Assembly: GCF_020531845.1 (NCBI RefSeq)
Contig: NZ_JAJAVF010000002.1
Coordinates: 1,337,543-1,401,542 of the forward strand
Length of the DNA stretch: 64,000 nucleotides
Origin: Methylobacillus methanolivorans
GTDB lineage: Bacteria > Pseudomonadota > Gammaproteobacteria > Burkholderiales > Methylophilaceae
Direction of reading: 5' to 3'
Below, in pieces: positions 41,945-50,329 of the stretch. Positions within the stretch are counted from its first letter, which is position 1. Each line of letters starts with the position of its first letter. The notes beneath the pieces were generated by a model that had not been told where the DNA came from, made no database searches, and saw only the letters and a program-made list of their open reading frames with translations. A program made the translations under genes and the position numbers.

Positions 41945-42469
41945 CTAATTGGCTGAAAGAATAACCGCCCAACGCTCATGATCACGCCATTGGCCGTGAA
42001 TCTTGAGATATTGCGGCGAATATCCCTCAAGAGAAAATCCGCATTTCTTCACCAAAGCAATTGATGGCGCATTATCAGGCTGGATATTGGCTTCCAAACG
42101 ATGCAAACCAAGCTTGTCGCGAGCGTGAGTCATCACGCTCAGCAACCCTTCTTGCATGAGCCCCTGACGCTCATAACCCGCAAATGCGTAATAGCCAAGG
42201 TAGGCACTACAAAATGCCCCCAGAATAATGTTGGTGATATTCACCACACCGACAATTTCATCAGAAGCAGCATGACAAATCAAAAAAGCAGCACTATTGA
42301 TCGTGTGCCTCTTCTCCAGATACAAGCCAAATTGCTCAGTAGTAGCAGGTGGGCTGACCCACGCTGCATGTAACCCGGAACTATTACGTACCTTTTCCAA
42401 AAACTCGGCCTGATCCGTCATCAGGGGCTGCCTGAGATATACCCTATTCATGTGCACCTTCTTCGACAT
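41945..42469 (-). CDS. GNAT-family N-acetyltransferase (RimJ/RimL-like)
   Basis: This 174-residue protein has the GNAT acetyl-CoA region YERQGLMQEGLLSVMTHARD and the RimJ/RimL-like ending RLEANIQPDNAPSIALVKKCGF. The motif A usually reads Q/RxxGxG/A; here it is ERQGLM, slightly degenerate. Starts at 42469 (MSKKVHM) or 42451 (MNRVYLR) are possible. The terminator of fpr lies just upstream, so the gene may depend on read-through or its own weak promoter. Substrate unknown. Confidence 0.8.
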   Translation of the reverse strand: MSKKVHMNRVYLRQPLMTDQAEFLEKVRNSSGLHAAWVSPPATTEQFGLYLEKRHTINSAAFLICHAASDEIVGVVNITNIILGAFCSAYLGYYAFAGYERQGLMQEGLLSVMTHARDKLGLHRLEANIQPDNAPSIALVKKCGFSLEGYSPQYLKIHGQWRDHERWAVILSAN

Positions 42470-42477
42470 TAGATAAT

Positions 42478-42508
42478 AAAAAAGCTGGCATATCACTATG
42501 CCAGCTTT
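42478..42508 (-). terminator. Terminator after fpr
   Basis: AAAGCTGGCA (42481-42490) pairs with TGCCAGCTTT (42499-42508). On the minus strand it ends in six T. It lies in front of the acetyltransferase gene. Confidence 0.9.
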
Positions 42509-42539
42509 CTATTGATGCTTGATACAAGGCTGCTAAAGA

Positions 42540-43316
42540 TTACTTCTCTGCAAACGCTCGTTCGATCACGTAATCAGCCACATCACCAATACGCTCGGAA
42601 ATCTTCAAGCCACCAGCGTCCAGCACCTTGCAGGTATCAATCAGCATTTGCGGGCTACCGCACAACATGGCGCGATCAGTCTCGGGGTTGAGTGGTGGCA
42701 GGCCAATATCGGCGAACAGCTTGCCGTTTTCCATGAGGTCGGTCAGACGGCCCTGGTTACGGAACTCTTCACGCGTCACGGTAGGGTAGTAGATCAACTG
42801 GTTCTTGACCTGCTCACCGAAGAATTCGTTTTCCGGCAATTCTTTGGTGATGAACTCTTCGTAAGCCAAATCGTTCACATGACGCACGCCATGTACCAAA
42901 ATCACTTTTTCAAAACGCTCGTAGATTTCAGGATCTTGAATCAGGCAAATGAAAGGAGCCAAACCTGTACCAGTGGAAAGCAGGTAAAGGTGCTTGCCTG
43001 GCTTCAAGTCAGACAACAACAACGTACCTGTTGGCTTGCGGCTCACCAGCAGATCATCCCCAACTTGCAAGTGTTGCAGGCGTGAAGTCAGCGGGCCATT
43101 CGGCACCTTGATGCTGAAGAACTCGAGGTGCTCAGCATAATTGGGGCTGGCGATACTATAAGCACGCATCAGCGGCTTGCCATCGACTTGCAGGCCAATC
43201 ATCACAAACTGACCGTTTTCGAAGCGCAAAGCGTCATTGCGGGTGGTGGTAAAGCTGAACAAGCTGTCGTTCCAGTGCTTAACGCTCAGGACTTTCTCGG
43301 TATTGAATGCACTCAT
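42540..43316 (-). CDS. fpr: Ferredoxin--NADP+ reductase
   Basis: This 258-residue FAD enzyme exchanges electrons between NADPH and ferredoxin or flavodoxin. The FAD motif is MRAYSIASPNY and the NADP-binding segment is LLSTGTGLAPFICLI; the C-terminus YVIERAFAEK is typical of bacterial subclass Fpr. It lies 31 bases after etfA, so it could be read with etfBA, and is closed by a clear terminator. Confidence 0.93.
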   Translation of the reverse strand: MSAFNTEKVLSVKHWNDSLFSFTTTRNDALRFENGQFVMIGLQVDGKPLMRAYSIASPNYAEHLEFFSIKVPNGPLTSRLQHLQVGDDLLVSRKPTGTLLLSDLKPGKHLYLLSTGTGLAPFICLIQDPEIYERFEKVILVHGVRHVNDLAYEEFITKELPENEFFGEQVKNQLIYYPTVTREEFRNQGRLTDLMENGKLFADIGLPPLNPETDRAMLCGSPQMLIDTCKVLDAGGLKISERIGDVADYVIERAFAEK

Positions 43317-43347
43317 GTAGATTCTATTCTCTTTACGATTTTGAATA

Positions 43348-44277
43348 TTATTGGTTCAGAGCCTGTGTCAGCTCGGGCACGGCATCAAACAGGTTTGCCA
43401 CCAGGCCGTAATCTGCATACTGGAAGATAGGCGCATCGGGATCGTGGTTGATGGCCACGATGATCTTGCTGTCCTTCATCCCGGCCAAGTGTTGCATCGC
43501 ACCGGAAATACCGATCGCGAAATACAGCTCTGGCGCCACGATAGTACCCGTTTGGCCGACCTGGATGTCATTGGGGGCAAAGCCTGCATCAACGGCGGCA
43601 CGAGTCGCACCCAATGCACCACCGAAACGGTGGGCAAGCGGCTCAAGAAGCTCGTTGAAACGCTCCGCCAGACTACGCCCACCGGAAACAACAACCCGCG
43701 CTGAGGACAGCTCAGGGCGGTCAGAGACATTTTTGTCTTCCTTGACCCAGCGACTGAGTCCAGTCGCCGCAGGTGAGGCAGTTGCCGCTACTTCCGCACT
43801 ACCGCCATCAGCAGCAGCTACAAACGAGGTTGCACGAATAGTCACGACCTGGATTGCATCGCTACTTTCCACTGTCGCCAGCACATTGCCGGCATAGATC
43901 GGGCGCACATAAGTAGCAGGAGCCGTAATACTGATGGCATCAGACACCATACCAACATCAAGCAATGCTGCCACACGTGGCAGTACGCTCTTGCTGAATG
44001 CCGTGTGAGCGGAAAGAATGGCTTTGTAATCTTTACCCAGCTGTACCAACAAGGCAGAGACATCCTCAGCCAATGGATGTGCAAAGTGGTCAGCATCGGC
44101 TTGCAATACCTTGGCAACACCAGCAATACCAGCCGCTTGCGCGGCGATTTCAGCCGTATTGGCACCAATAACCAAAAGATGGATAGGCAATTGCCATGCG
44201 CCAGCAGCGGTCACTGCCTGGCGAGTGGATTGCTTGATGTGTTTGCCGTCGTGTTCGGCGAGAATCAGGATACTCAT
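43348..44277 (-). CDS. etfA: Electron transfer flavoprotein, alpha subunit
   Basis: This 309-residue subunit binds FAD through the C-terminal GGRSLAERFNELLEPLA and VGQTGTIVAPELYFAIGISG region and ends with the HDPDAPIFQYADYGLV signature. Together with EtfB it carries electrons from acyl-CoA-type or D-2-hydroxyacid dehydrogenases to ETF-QO. Its ATG overlaps the etfB stop by one base (TAATG). Confidence 0.95.
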   Translation of the reverse strand: MSILILAEHDGKHIKQSTRQAVTAAGAWQLPIHLLVIGANTAEIAAQAAGIAGVAKVLQADADHFAHPLAEDVSALLVQLGKDYKAILSAHTAFSKSVLPRVAALLDVGMVSDAISITAPATYVRPIYAGNVLATVESSDAIQVVTIRATSFVAAADGGSAEVAATASPAATGLSRWVKEDKNVSDRPELSSARVVVSGGRSLAERFNELLEPLAHRFGGALGATRAAVDAGFAPNDIQVGQTGTIVAPELYFAIGISGAMQHLAGMKDSKIIVAINHDPDAPIFQYADYGLVANLFDAVPELTQALNQ

Positions 44278-45023
44278 TACAGGACTTCCGCAAGACGTAG
44301 TTTTTCGACGAGTTCAGCAACATTGGCGACCTTGATGCCAGGCTTGCGCGCCTCAGGATCAGCCACCTTGTGCTGCTTGAGGCGCGGATTGATATCAATG
44401 CCAAGCTCTGCCGCCTTGATGGTCTCAATTGGTTTTTTCTTTGCCATCATCAACGCTGGTAGCTTGATGAAACGCGGTTCATTAAGGCGTAAGTCAGTCG
44501 TCACCACGGCTGGTAGCTTGAGTGCCACGACATCGGTACCACCATCGACTTCACGCGTCACCTCGATCTCATCACCCTTCACATCAATAACAGAGGCAAA
44601 TGTGCCTTGGCCAGCGTTGATCAAGGCCGCCAGCATCTGGCCGGTCTGGCCCAGATCATCATCGATAGCCTGCTTACCCAGAATGATCAAACCAGGTTGC
44701 TCACGCTCGATAACTGACCTCAACAGCTTGGCCACTGCCAATGGCTGCATTTCGACATCAGTCTCAATCAATACAGCCTTGTCGGCACCCATCGCCAGCG
44801 CATGGCGCAAGCTATCTTGACTATTGGTCTTGCCAATTGTGACAGCCACCACCTCAGTCGCGATGCCACGCTCTTTCAGGCGTATCGCCTCTTCCACGGC
44901 GATTTCATCGAACGGGTTGATACTCAACTTCACCCCGGCGATATCCACATCAGATCCATCAGCCTTGACGCGTGGCTTGATGTTGTAATCCACCACATGC
45001 TTTACCGCAACTAACACTTTCAT
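44277..45023 (-). CDS. etfB: Electron transfer flavoprotein, beta subunit
   Basis: This 248-residue subunit starts MKVLVAVKHVVDYNIKPRV; the AMP-binding region is around GKQAIDDDLGQTGQMLA and the recognition loop around AVLIETDVEMQPLAVAK. I chose the ATG at 45023; an upstream ATG at 45044 adds residues foreign to the family. It diverges from a LysR regulator 113 bases away, which may control it. Confidence 0.95.
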   Translation of the reverse strand: MKVLVAVKHVVDYNIKPRVKADGSDVDIAGVKLSINPFDEIAVEEAIRLKERGIATEVVAVTIGKTNSQDSLRHALAMGADKAVLIETDVEMQPLAVAKLLRSVIEREQPGLIILGKQAIDDDLGQTGQMLAALINAGQGTFASVIDVKGDEIEVTREVDGGTDVVALKLPAVVTTDLRLNEPRFIKLPALMMAKKKPIETIKAAELGIDINPRLKQHKVADPEARKPGIKVANVAELVEKLRLAEVL

Positions 45024-45120
45024 ATTGTGATCCCACTCCATCATTTGCCGCGTATTTTAATCAGCGGTAAAATATCTGTTAAATCAATTATCAGTATATC
45101 ACATATCTATTATATCGATA

Positions 45121-45135
45121 TGAGAATCATTCTCA
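45121..45135. promoter_or_regulatory. Fur-box-like palindrome at the LysR start
   Basis: TGAGAAT-C-ATTCTCA is a perfect 7-1-7 inverted repeat, the geometry of the Fur box core (TGATAATNATTATCA), ending one base before the LysR GTG. An ATATCGATAT palindrome overlaps at 45112-45121. It sits between the LysR gene and divergent etfBA. Confidence 0.5.
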
Positions 45136-45136
45136 G

Positions 45137-46063
45137 GTGAAGCATACCCTACGACAACTAGAAGTGTTTGTTGCCATTGCACGCCTGGAGAATGTGTCAC
45201 GAGCGGCCGAGGATTTGTCTTTGTCGCAATCGGCTGCCAGCACTGCACTTGCCGAACTGGAACGACAGTTTGACTGCAAACTGTTTGACCGCATGGGTAA
45301 AGTGCTGAAACTCAATGAGCTAGGCCGCAGCCTGCTGCCAATGGCAGCCGAGGTGCTTTCCCGAGCCACTGAAATAGAGAGTATTTTACAGGGAAAATCC
45401 ACCTTTGGCTTGCTAAAAGTGGGGGCCACGCTAACCATAGGCAACTACCTCGCAACCCTGCTGATCGGCTCATTCATGAAGCAGCATCAGGATTGCCAAG
45501 TACAATTGCACGTGCAGAATACAAACTCGGTAATGCAACAGGTTGCCCAGTATGATCTTGACCTTGGCCTGATAGAGGGCAATTGCCATCACCCAGACTT
45601 GCAAGTAGAGCCATGGATAGAAGATGAGTTAACCGTATTCTGCTCACCACAGCATGCACTTGCCAAACAAGGCAGCGCCAGCCTGGATGAACTGCTCACC
45701 TCAAGCTGGGTATTGCGCGAACAAGGCTCAGGCACGCGGGAAACCTTTGATCATGCCTTGCGCCACCATCAAAGCCGCTTGGACGTACGCATGGTGCTGG
45801 AGCATACCGAAGCCATCAAACGTGCAGTCGAATCCGGCATTGGCCTGGCCTGCATTTCCCGCCTCGCCCTCAAGGATGATATTGCCCGGGGCAATCTGGT
45901 GGCATTGGCAACCCCCGAACTGGACTTGAAACGCCAGTTCATGTTTGTCTGGCATAAGAAAAAATACCAGACAGCTGCAGTACGCGCATTCTTAAATCAT
46001 TGTCGACTGCTGACCCGCGATGTGCGGCGCAGTGACGAAATCAACATACCGTATATTCCATGA
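45137..46063 (+). CDS. LysR-family transcriptional regulator
   Basis: The 308-residue protein has an N-terminal winged HTH (about 1-60; NVSRAAEDLSLSQSAASTALAELE) and a C-terminal effector-binding domain. The start is GTG at 45137 (MKHTLRQLEVF). It diverges from etfBA and is followed 10 bases later by ETF-QO on the same strand, so it probably controls the ETF electron-transfer genes (inference). A Fur-like palindrome abuts its start. Confidence 0.88.
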   Translation: MKHTLRQLEVFVAIARLENVSRAAEDLSLSQSAASTALAELERQFDCKLFDRMGKVLKLNELGRSLLPMAAEVLSRATEIESILQGKSTFGLLKVGATLTIGNYLATLLIGSFMKQHQDCQVQLHVQNTNSVMQQVAQYDLDLGLIEGNCHHPDLQVEPWIEDELTVFCSPQHALAKQGSASLDELLTSSWVLREQGSGTRETFDHALRHHQSRLDVRMVLEHTEAIKRAVESGIGLACISRLALKDDIARGNLVALATPELDLKRQFMFVWHKKKYQTAAVRAFLNHCRLLTRDVRRSDEINIPYIP

Positions 46064-46073
46064 AAGTTTTAGC

Positions 46074-47723
46074 ATGCAACGCGATGTAATGAATTATGAC
46101 GTACTGATCGTCGGCGCAGGTCCTTCCGGGCTTTCTGCCGCGATCCGCATCAAGCAACTGGCACTGGAGCAAGCGCGTGAAATCAGCGTCTGCGTGCTGG
46201 AAAAAGGCGCCGAGGTAGGCGCTCACATCTTGTCCGGCGCTGTGATCGACCCGATTGCCCTCAACGAACTAATCCCCGATTGGAAAGAAAAAGGGGCTCC
46301 CCTGCACACACCAGTCACGGATGATCACTTCTTGGTCTTGGGCCAGGAAAAAAGCTGGCAGATTCCCACCAAGCTGATTCCGCCACTCATGAATAACCAT
46401 GGCAATTACATTGTGAGCCTGGGTGATGTATGCCGCTGGCTGGGTGAGCAGGCCGAAGCACTGGGTGTGGAAATTTACCCAGGCTTCAGCGCCGCAGAAG
46501 TCATCTATGACGAAGCTGGTGCAGTACAAGGCGTGATCACTGGCGATATGGGTCGCGACAAGCAAGGCAACGAAAAGCCAGGCTTTGCGCTGGGCATGGA
46601 ATTACGTGCGCATTACACGCTGTTTGCCGAGGGCGCGCGCGGCTCGTTAACCAAAGACCTCACCGAGCACTTCCAGCTACGCGCCCTGTCCGAGCCACAG
46701 AAATTCGGCATAGGGTTCAAGGAAATCTGGCAGATTGCACCAGAGAAATCACAACCTGGCCTGGTCACTCATTCACAGGGCTGGCCGCTGGATAACAGCA
46801 CGGGTGGCGGCTCGTTCATCTATCACCTCAAGGAAAACACCGTTGCTATCGGCTTCGTGGTGCACCTTAACTACAGCAACCCGCACCTGAGCCCGTTTGA
46901 CGAGTTCCAGCGTTTCAAGACGCACCCTGCCATCCGCCCGCTGCTGGAAGGCGGCAAGCGCATCAGCTATGGCGCCCGCGCCCTCACCGAGGGCGGTCTG
47001 CAATCCATCCCACGCCTAGCCTTCCCCGGCGGCTTATTGATCGGTTGCACTGCTGGCTTCATGAATGTACCGCGCATCAAGGGTTCGCATAACGCCATGA
47101 AGTCCGGCATGCTTGCGGCAGAAGCAGTCGTGGAGGCTCTGGCACAGGAAAAAATCGGTGCCACACTGGAAAGTTACCCAGAAAAAATCCGCGCCTCCTG
47201 GATTTGGAAAGACCTGGAAGCCGTGCGCAACGTCAAGCCAGCGCTCTCACGCTTCGGCAACATCCTTGGTAGCATCTTCGGCGGCATGGAAATGTGGCTG
47301 GCTTCGTTCGGCATCACCACGCCATGGACGCTTAAGCATGGCAAAGCAGATCATGAAAGCCTGAAGCCTGCCGCCTCCAGCCCCAAGATCGCCTACCCAA
47401 AACCTGATGGCGTAGTAAGCTTCGACAAGCTATCGTCGGTCTACCTCACCAATGTCATGCATGAGGAAGACCAACCCTGCCACCTGGTGCTGCGTGATCA
47501 AAGCATTCCAATTGATATCAACCTGCCGCAATACGATGCACCTGAACAACGCTATTGCCCGGCGGGCGTCTATGAAATCGTCACTACCGAAGGCAACCCA
47601 CGCCTTCAAATCAATGCCGCCAATTGCATTCATTGCAAAACCTGCGACATCAAGGACCCATTGCAGAACATCAATTGGCGCACACCCGAAGGTGGCGGTG
47701 GCCCAACCTACATAGGGATGTAG
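46074..47723 (+). CDS. Electron transfer flavoprotein-ubiquinone oxidoreductase
   Basis: A membrane-associated flavoprotein of about 549 residues that passes electrons from ETF to ubiquinone. FAD motif YDVLIVGAGPSGLSAAIRI is at the N-terminus; quinone and membrane segments are central; the C-terminal CIHCKTCDIKDPLQNINW holds the [4Fe-4S] cluster with WRTPEGGGGP. Starts at 46074 and 46089 are both possible, neither with a strong RBS. It follows the LysR gene by 10 bases and faces etfBA across it. Confidence 0.93.
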   Translation: MQRDVMNYDVLIVGAGPSGLSAAIRIKQLALEQAREISVCVLEKGAEVGAHILSGAVIDPIALNELIPDWKEKGAPLHTPVTDDHFLVLGQEKSWQIPTKLIPPLMNNHGNYIVSLGDVCRWLGEQAEALGVEIYPGFSAAEVIYDEAGAVQGVITGDMGRDKQGNEKPGFALGMELRAHYTLFAEGARGSLTKDLTEHFQLRALSEPQKFGIGFKEIWQIAPEKSQPGLVTHSQGWPLDNSTGGGSFIYHLKENTVAIGFVVHLNYSNPHLSPFDEFQRFKTHPAIRPLLEGGKRISYGARALTEGGLQSIPRLAFPGGLLIGCTAGFMNVPRIKGSHNAMKSGMLAAEAVVEALAQEKIGATLESYPEKIRASWIWKDLEAVRNVKPALSRFGNILGSIFGGMEMWLASFGITTPWTLKHGKADHESLKPAASSPKIAYPKPDGVVSFDKLSSVYLTNVMHEEDQPCHLVLRDQSIPIDINLPQYDAPEQRYCPAGVYEIVTTEGNPRLQINAANCIHCKTCDIKDPLQNINWRTPEGGGGPTYIGM

Positions 47724-48168
47724 CCTATCCTGCCCAGGGTAGACAGAAGGCACGACCTCCGTGAATGTTGCTGTTTGCCCTGGATTTACATGACCAGGCA
47801 CCCAGTCACACCAACACAATTTCAGCTCATGCCCGTATGGGCCAAGCCAGGTGCCTGCCGCATTACTCTGCCAGCATAGACCTCTCCCCACCACAGTGAT
47901 AGCCCTGTCGCAGCATTAGGGCTCTCGACTTCATCTGCAGACGTTTCAGCCAAGATACATAGATAGCTTTGCTTGATTAATCGCTTGCTTCCCTCACGTG
48001 TCACCTACCTAGCAATACAGTAAAAACTAGCACTTCTACGCCTAGTGCAAACCATGCAGCACACAATGTCAGATTCAGACAACACATTTTCCATCTCACT
48101 TTTTAAATTCTTCCTACCCACTATCCGTATTGAATTCTTAATACTTCCTTGCAAACATTTTTCAAAAG

Positions 48169-48184
48169 TGTACTATTTAGTACA
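48169..48184. promoter_or_regulatory. Operator candidate 1 of the TetR locus
   Basis: TGTACTA-TT-TAGTACA, a 7-2-7 inverted repeat. Its first ten bases recur at 48216-48225 as a half-site. It shares the TACTA/TAGTA core with the larger palindrome six bases downstream. Confidence 0.5.
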
Positions 48185-48189
48185 TATTC

Positions 48190-48208
48190 ATACTAAACAG
48201 TTTAGTAT
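48190..48208. promoter_or_regulatory. Operator candidate 2 of the TetR locus
   Basis: ATACTAAAC-A-GTTTAGTAT is a perfect 9-1-9 palindrome of the size bound by TetR-family dimers. It lies 50 bases upstream of the secreted-protein gene and 1.5 kb from the TetR gene of the same locus. Confidence 0.6.
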
Positions 48209-48258
48209 TGTCATTTGTACTATTTCGCTGCGCTCGCTTGTTTCATCATGGAGAATCA

Positions 48259-48783
48259 ATGCACTCACTGTTGAAATTACTGAAAGCACTCTTACTCCTA
48301 AGTGTTTTCATTTCCTCAGCCGCCAACGCAGGCCCCAGAGTCATCGTCCTGGCCTTTGAACTGGATGATATGACCGACCTGCCCAATGCGCCTGAAGAGC
48401 TCAAGCGCATCGCCTTGCTGTCAACCACATTCAAGGAAAGCCTGAAGAATCAGGGAATAAATGTGTTGCCTGTAGACACGAAGGTACAAGCAGAAATCGA
48501 GAAACATTCCCCCACTTATCTTTACGACAATGTGGACACCGCTATCGAGCTTAATAAAGACATGGGGGCTGACTACCTAGTAATAGGTGTAGCACTCAAG
48601 CCTACCTATTTGTTTGTCTACCCCCGGCTGATCATCGTCGATGTCAACACCAAGACTGTAGTGGTGTCCAATTCCGCACAACTGGAAAGTTCATGGACAG
48701 ATGAGCGCACCACCATACGCACAGCTGAGAAGCTAGCCCAAGTGGTGAAACAGCGCTTAGATGCGCTTGATGTTAAAAAGTAG
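48259..48783 (+). CDS. Small secreted protein of unknown function
   Basis: This 174-residue protein has a clear signal peptide (LLKLLKALLLLSVFISSAANA, cut before GPRV). The mature part, with VIVLAFELDD, GADYLVIGVALKPT and LIIVDVNTKTVVVSNSAQ, resembles small DUF2380/DUF3280-type periplasmic proteins; that assignment is from memory and unverified. The ATG at 48259 gives the signal peptide directly; a longer upstream reading does not. It is the first gene of a same-strand run with the membrane-anchored protein and TetR, behind two palindromes. Confidence 0.65.
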   Translation: MHSLLKLLKALLLLSVFISSAANAGPRVIVLAFELDDMTDLPNAPEELKRIALLSTTFKESLKNQGINVLPVDTKVQAEIEKHSPTYLYDNVDTAIELNKDMGADYLVIGVALKPTYLFVYPRLIIVDVNTKTVVVSNSAQLESSWTDERTTIRTAEKLAQVVKQRLDALDVKK

Positions 48784-48879
48784 CACGCAAATTGCAGCCA
48801 AAGATACGCATTGCAGACAGCAAAATAAACTGCATAGATATAACACCCTGAACATTGCAATTCACACTGGAAACGCCAC

Positions 48880-49659
48880 ATGATCGAATTTCTCAATAGT
48901 GCCTGGCTGATTCGCATGATAGAGCAAGCTGGCACTCAACCTAGTGCCAAGATGCTCGCCTTGTACAACTTGCTGGAAACCTGGCTACAGGCCCCTGGCG
49001 TGCGCACAGCTGTCTATCAAGCGCACGCCAACAACCCGGATCTATTGCATGCCTGCCCAACACTCACTGCCCACCTGCTCTCATTAGCCACCATGGCCAA
49101 GCTACGGCATCCTTCAGTGGTCGTGAGCCAGATGATGATCCTGCTGCAAGGTGCTATCGCAGAGGAGTTACGCAATCCCGGAATGGGGGCACTACAAGCC
49201 GCGCAAAGTGCTGCCAGCGCAGTCATCACACAAGCGAAACCTCCCCGGATGGCAAGACTGAATCAAGCCATACGCACTAGTGGTTATGCCGCAGCAGGCC
49301 TGGCCACCGTGATATTGGCCATGCATTTCTGGCCTCATCCTCTGCCCCCTGCTAACCACTATGCTCAGCAGGATGCTGGCGACGAGCTCGTCACCACAAG
49401 CATAGCGCCGGACTTGTTGCTCAAGGCGTTTGCGCTGCGCAAAAGCATGGAAGCTGGCACCTGTCCTACCCCCAATTTCTTTAGCATGCCCAAGGAACAG
49501 ATACCGGTCTATCTAGAGGTAGCGCATTCCAGGTTATCCGGCAACCCTAATATCGATAACCAAAAGCTAGCCAATTTCCTGGCCTGGTATGAACAACAAC
49601 GTGCCTGGGAGTGCTACCCCAAGGCCCAGATCAAGCAACGATTTATCTCAAGGATATAA
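48880..49659 (+). CDS. Membrane-anchored protein with a TetR ligand-domain-like N-terminal part
   Basis: This 259-residue protein is not one I recognise as a named family. Residues about 1-118 look like the all-helical C-terminal sensor domain of TetR regulators: MIEFL at the start parallels LIIEYL just after the HTH of the neighbouring TetR, LLETWLQAPGVRTA matches the domain's first core helix, and MMILLQGAIAEELRNPG with AAQSAASAVI matches its dimer helices. There is no HTH. A basic stretch, a membrane segment (134-151) and a 108-residue domain with two cysteines (GTCPTP, WECYPK) follow. By the positive-inside rule the sensor-like part is cytoplasmic. It lies 9 bases before tetR. Confidence 0.6.
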   Translation: MIEFLNSAWLIRMIEQAGTQPSAKMLALYNLLETWLQAPGVRTAVYQAHANNPDLLHACPTLTAHLLSLATMAKLRHPSVVVSQMMILLQGAIAEELRNPGMGALQAAQSAASAVITQAKPPRMARLNQAIRTSGYAAAGLATVILAMHFWPHPLPPANHYAQQDAGDELVTTSIAPDLLLKAFALRKSMEAGTCPTPNFFSMPKEQIPVYLEVAHSRLSGNPNIDNQKLANFLAWYEQQRAWECYPKAQIKQRFISRI

Positions 49660-49667
49660 GGATTTAT

Positions 49668-50222
49668 ATGTCATCTAGAATGCGCGATTACATTCTCGAA
49701 GCCGCAGGCGATCTTTTCTCGCGCCAGGGTTTCAACTCCACCAGCGTAGACAATATTGCCGCCCAGGCACAGGTCGCCAAGGTCACGCTCTACAAATATT
49801 TCAAATCCAAGGAGTTGCTGATCATCGAGTATCTGCGCGAACAGGATGCCAAGCTCTGGAAGAAACTTGCTGCATCATCGCAACAGGAAAATGCACTGGC
49901 TGAGCTAGAGTCTTTGGTGCAGCAACTGCTGGATGTCATTGCCGATCAGGATTTCAAGGGGTTTGCCTCATTGAATGCCGAAGTTGAATTTCCACAGCAC
50001 GATAACCCGGTCAACCAAACTGCAAAAGAATTCTCCAGGCAATTACGCGAGCAGATTGCCAGCTTGGCAACACGTGCTGGCATCAAGCAAGCAGAAGTAC
50101 TAGCCCTGCAGTTGGCCTTGGTTATAGAAGGCACCTCAATCACGGGACGCCAGCAACAAGGCAATCCATCCATTCAGCACGCGCACAGCTTGGTGCAAAC
50201 GCTGATCAAGTCAGCTCAATAA
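49668..50222 (+). CDS. TetR-family transcriptional regulator
   Basis: The 184-residue repressor has the TetR HTH at about 7-52 (DLFSRQGFNSTSVDNIAAQA, VAKVTLYKYFKSKELL) and a helical ligand domain (about 53-184). The ATG at 49668 is preceded by AAGGATTT nine bases after the stop of the membrane-anchored gene, so they are co-transcribed. Its ligand domain resembles the N-terminal part of that neighbour. Probable target sites are the palindromes at 48169-48208 and a weaker one at 50273-50291. Confidence 0.9.
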   Translation: MSSRMRDYILEAAGDLFSRQGFNSTSVDNIAAQAQVAKVTLYKYFKSKELLIIEYLREQDAKLWKKLAASSQQENALAELESLVQQLLDVIADQDFKGFASLNAEVEFPQHDNPVNQTAKEFSRQLREQIASLATRAGIKQAEVLALQLALVIEGTSITGRQQQGNPSIQHAHSLVQTLIKSAQ

Positions 50223-50272
50223 CAAAAGGAGGGCTCAAGACTCATTGCATTATGTCCAGCTTCATTCGTTCT

Positions 50273-50291
50273 TGTAAAAACTGTTTAGCAC
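50273..50291. promoter_or_regulatory. Degenerate operator upstream of the cupin gene
   Basis: The 19 bases centred on 50282 read TGTAAAAAC-T-GTTTAGCAC. They match the 9-1-9 palindrome at 48190-48208 at 11 of 18 arm positions, including the core AAAC-N-GTTTAG. They lie 39 bases before the cupin ATG. Confidence 0.35.
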
Positions 50292-50329
50292 CTGTAAAGC
50301 GTGCATTCATCAAATAGAGGAGAGTAGCA

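Larger units (their letters stand above)
47724..48258. other. 535-base non-coding region with an operator cluster
   Basis: No convincing gene lies here. The first 300 bases show no clear terminator. The last 100 become AT-rich and carry two palindromes and a half-site (48169-48225) in front of the secreted-protein gene, so this is most likely its regulatory region. Confidence 0.6.

Noticed and set aside
47430..47894. 154-codon frame opposite and beyond the ETF-QO end
   Set aside because: Most of it lies opposite the conserved Fe-S end of ETF-QO; the rest is not recognisable.
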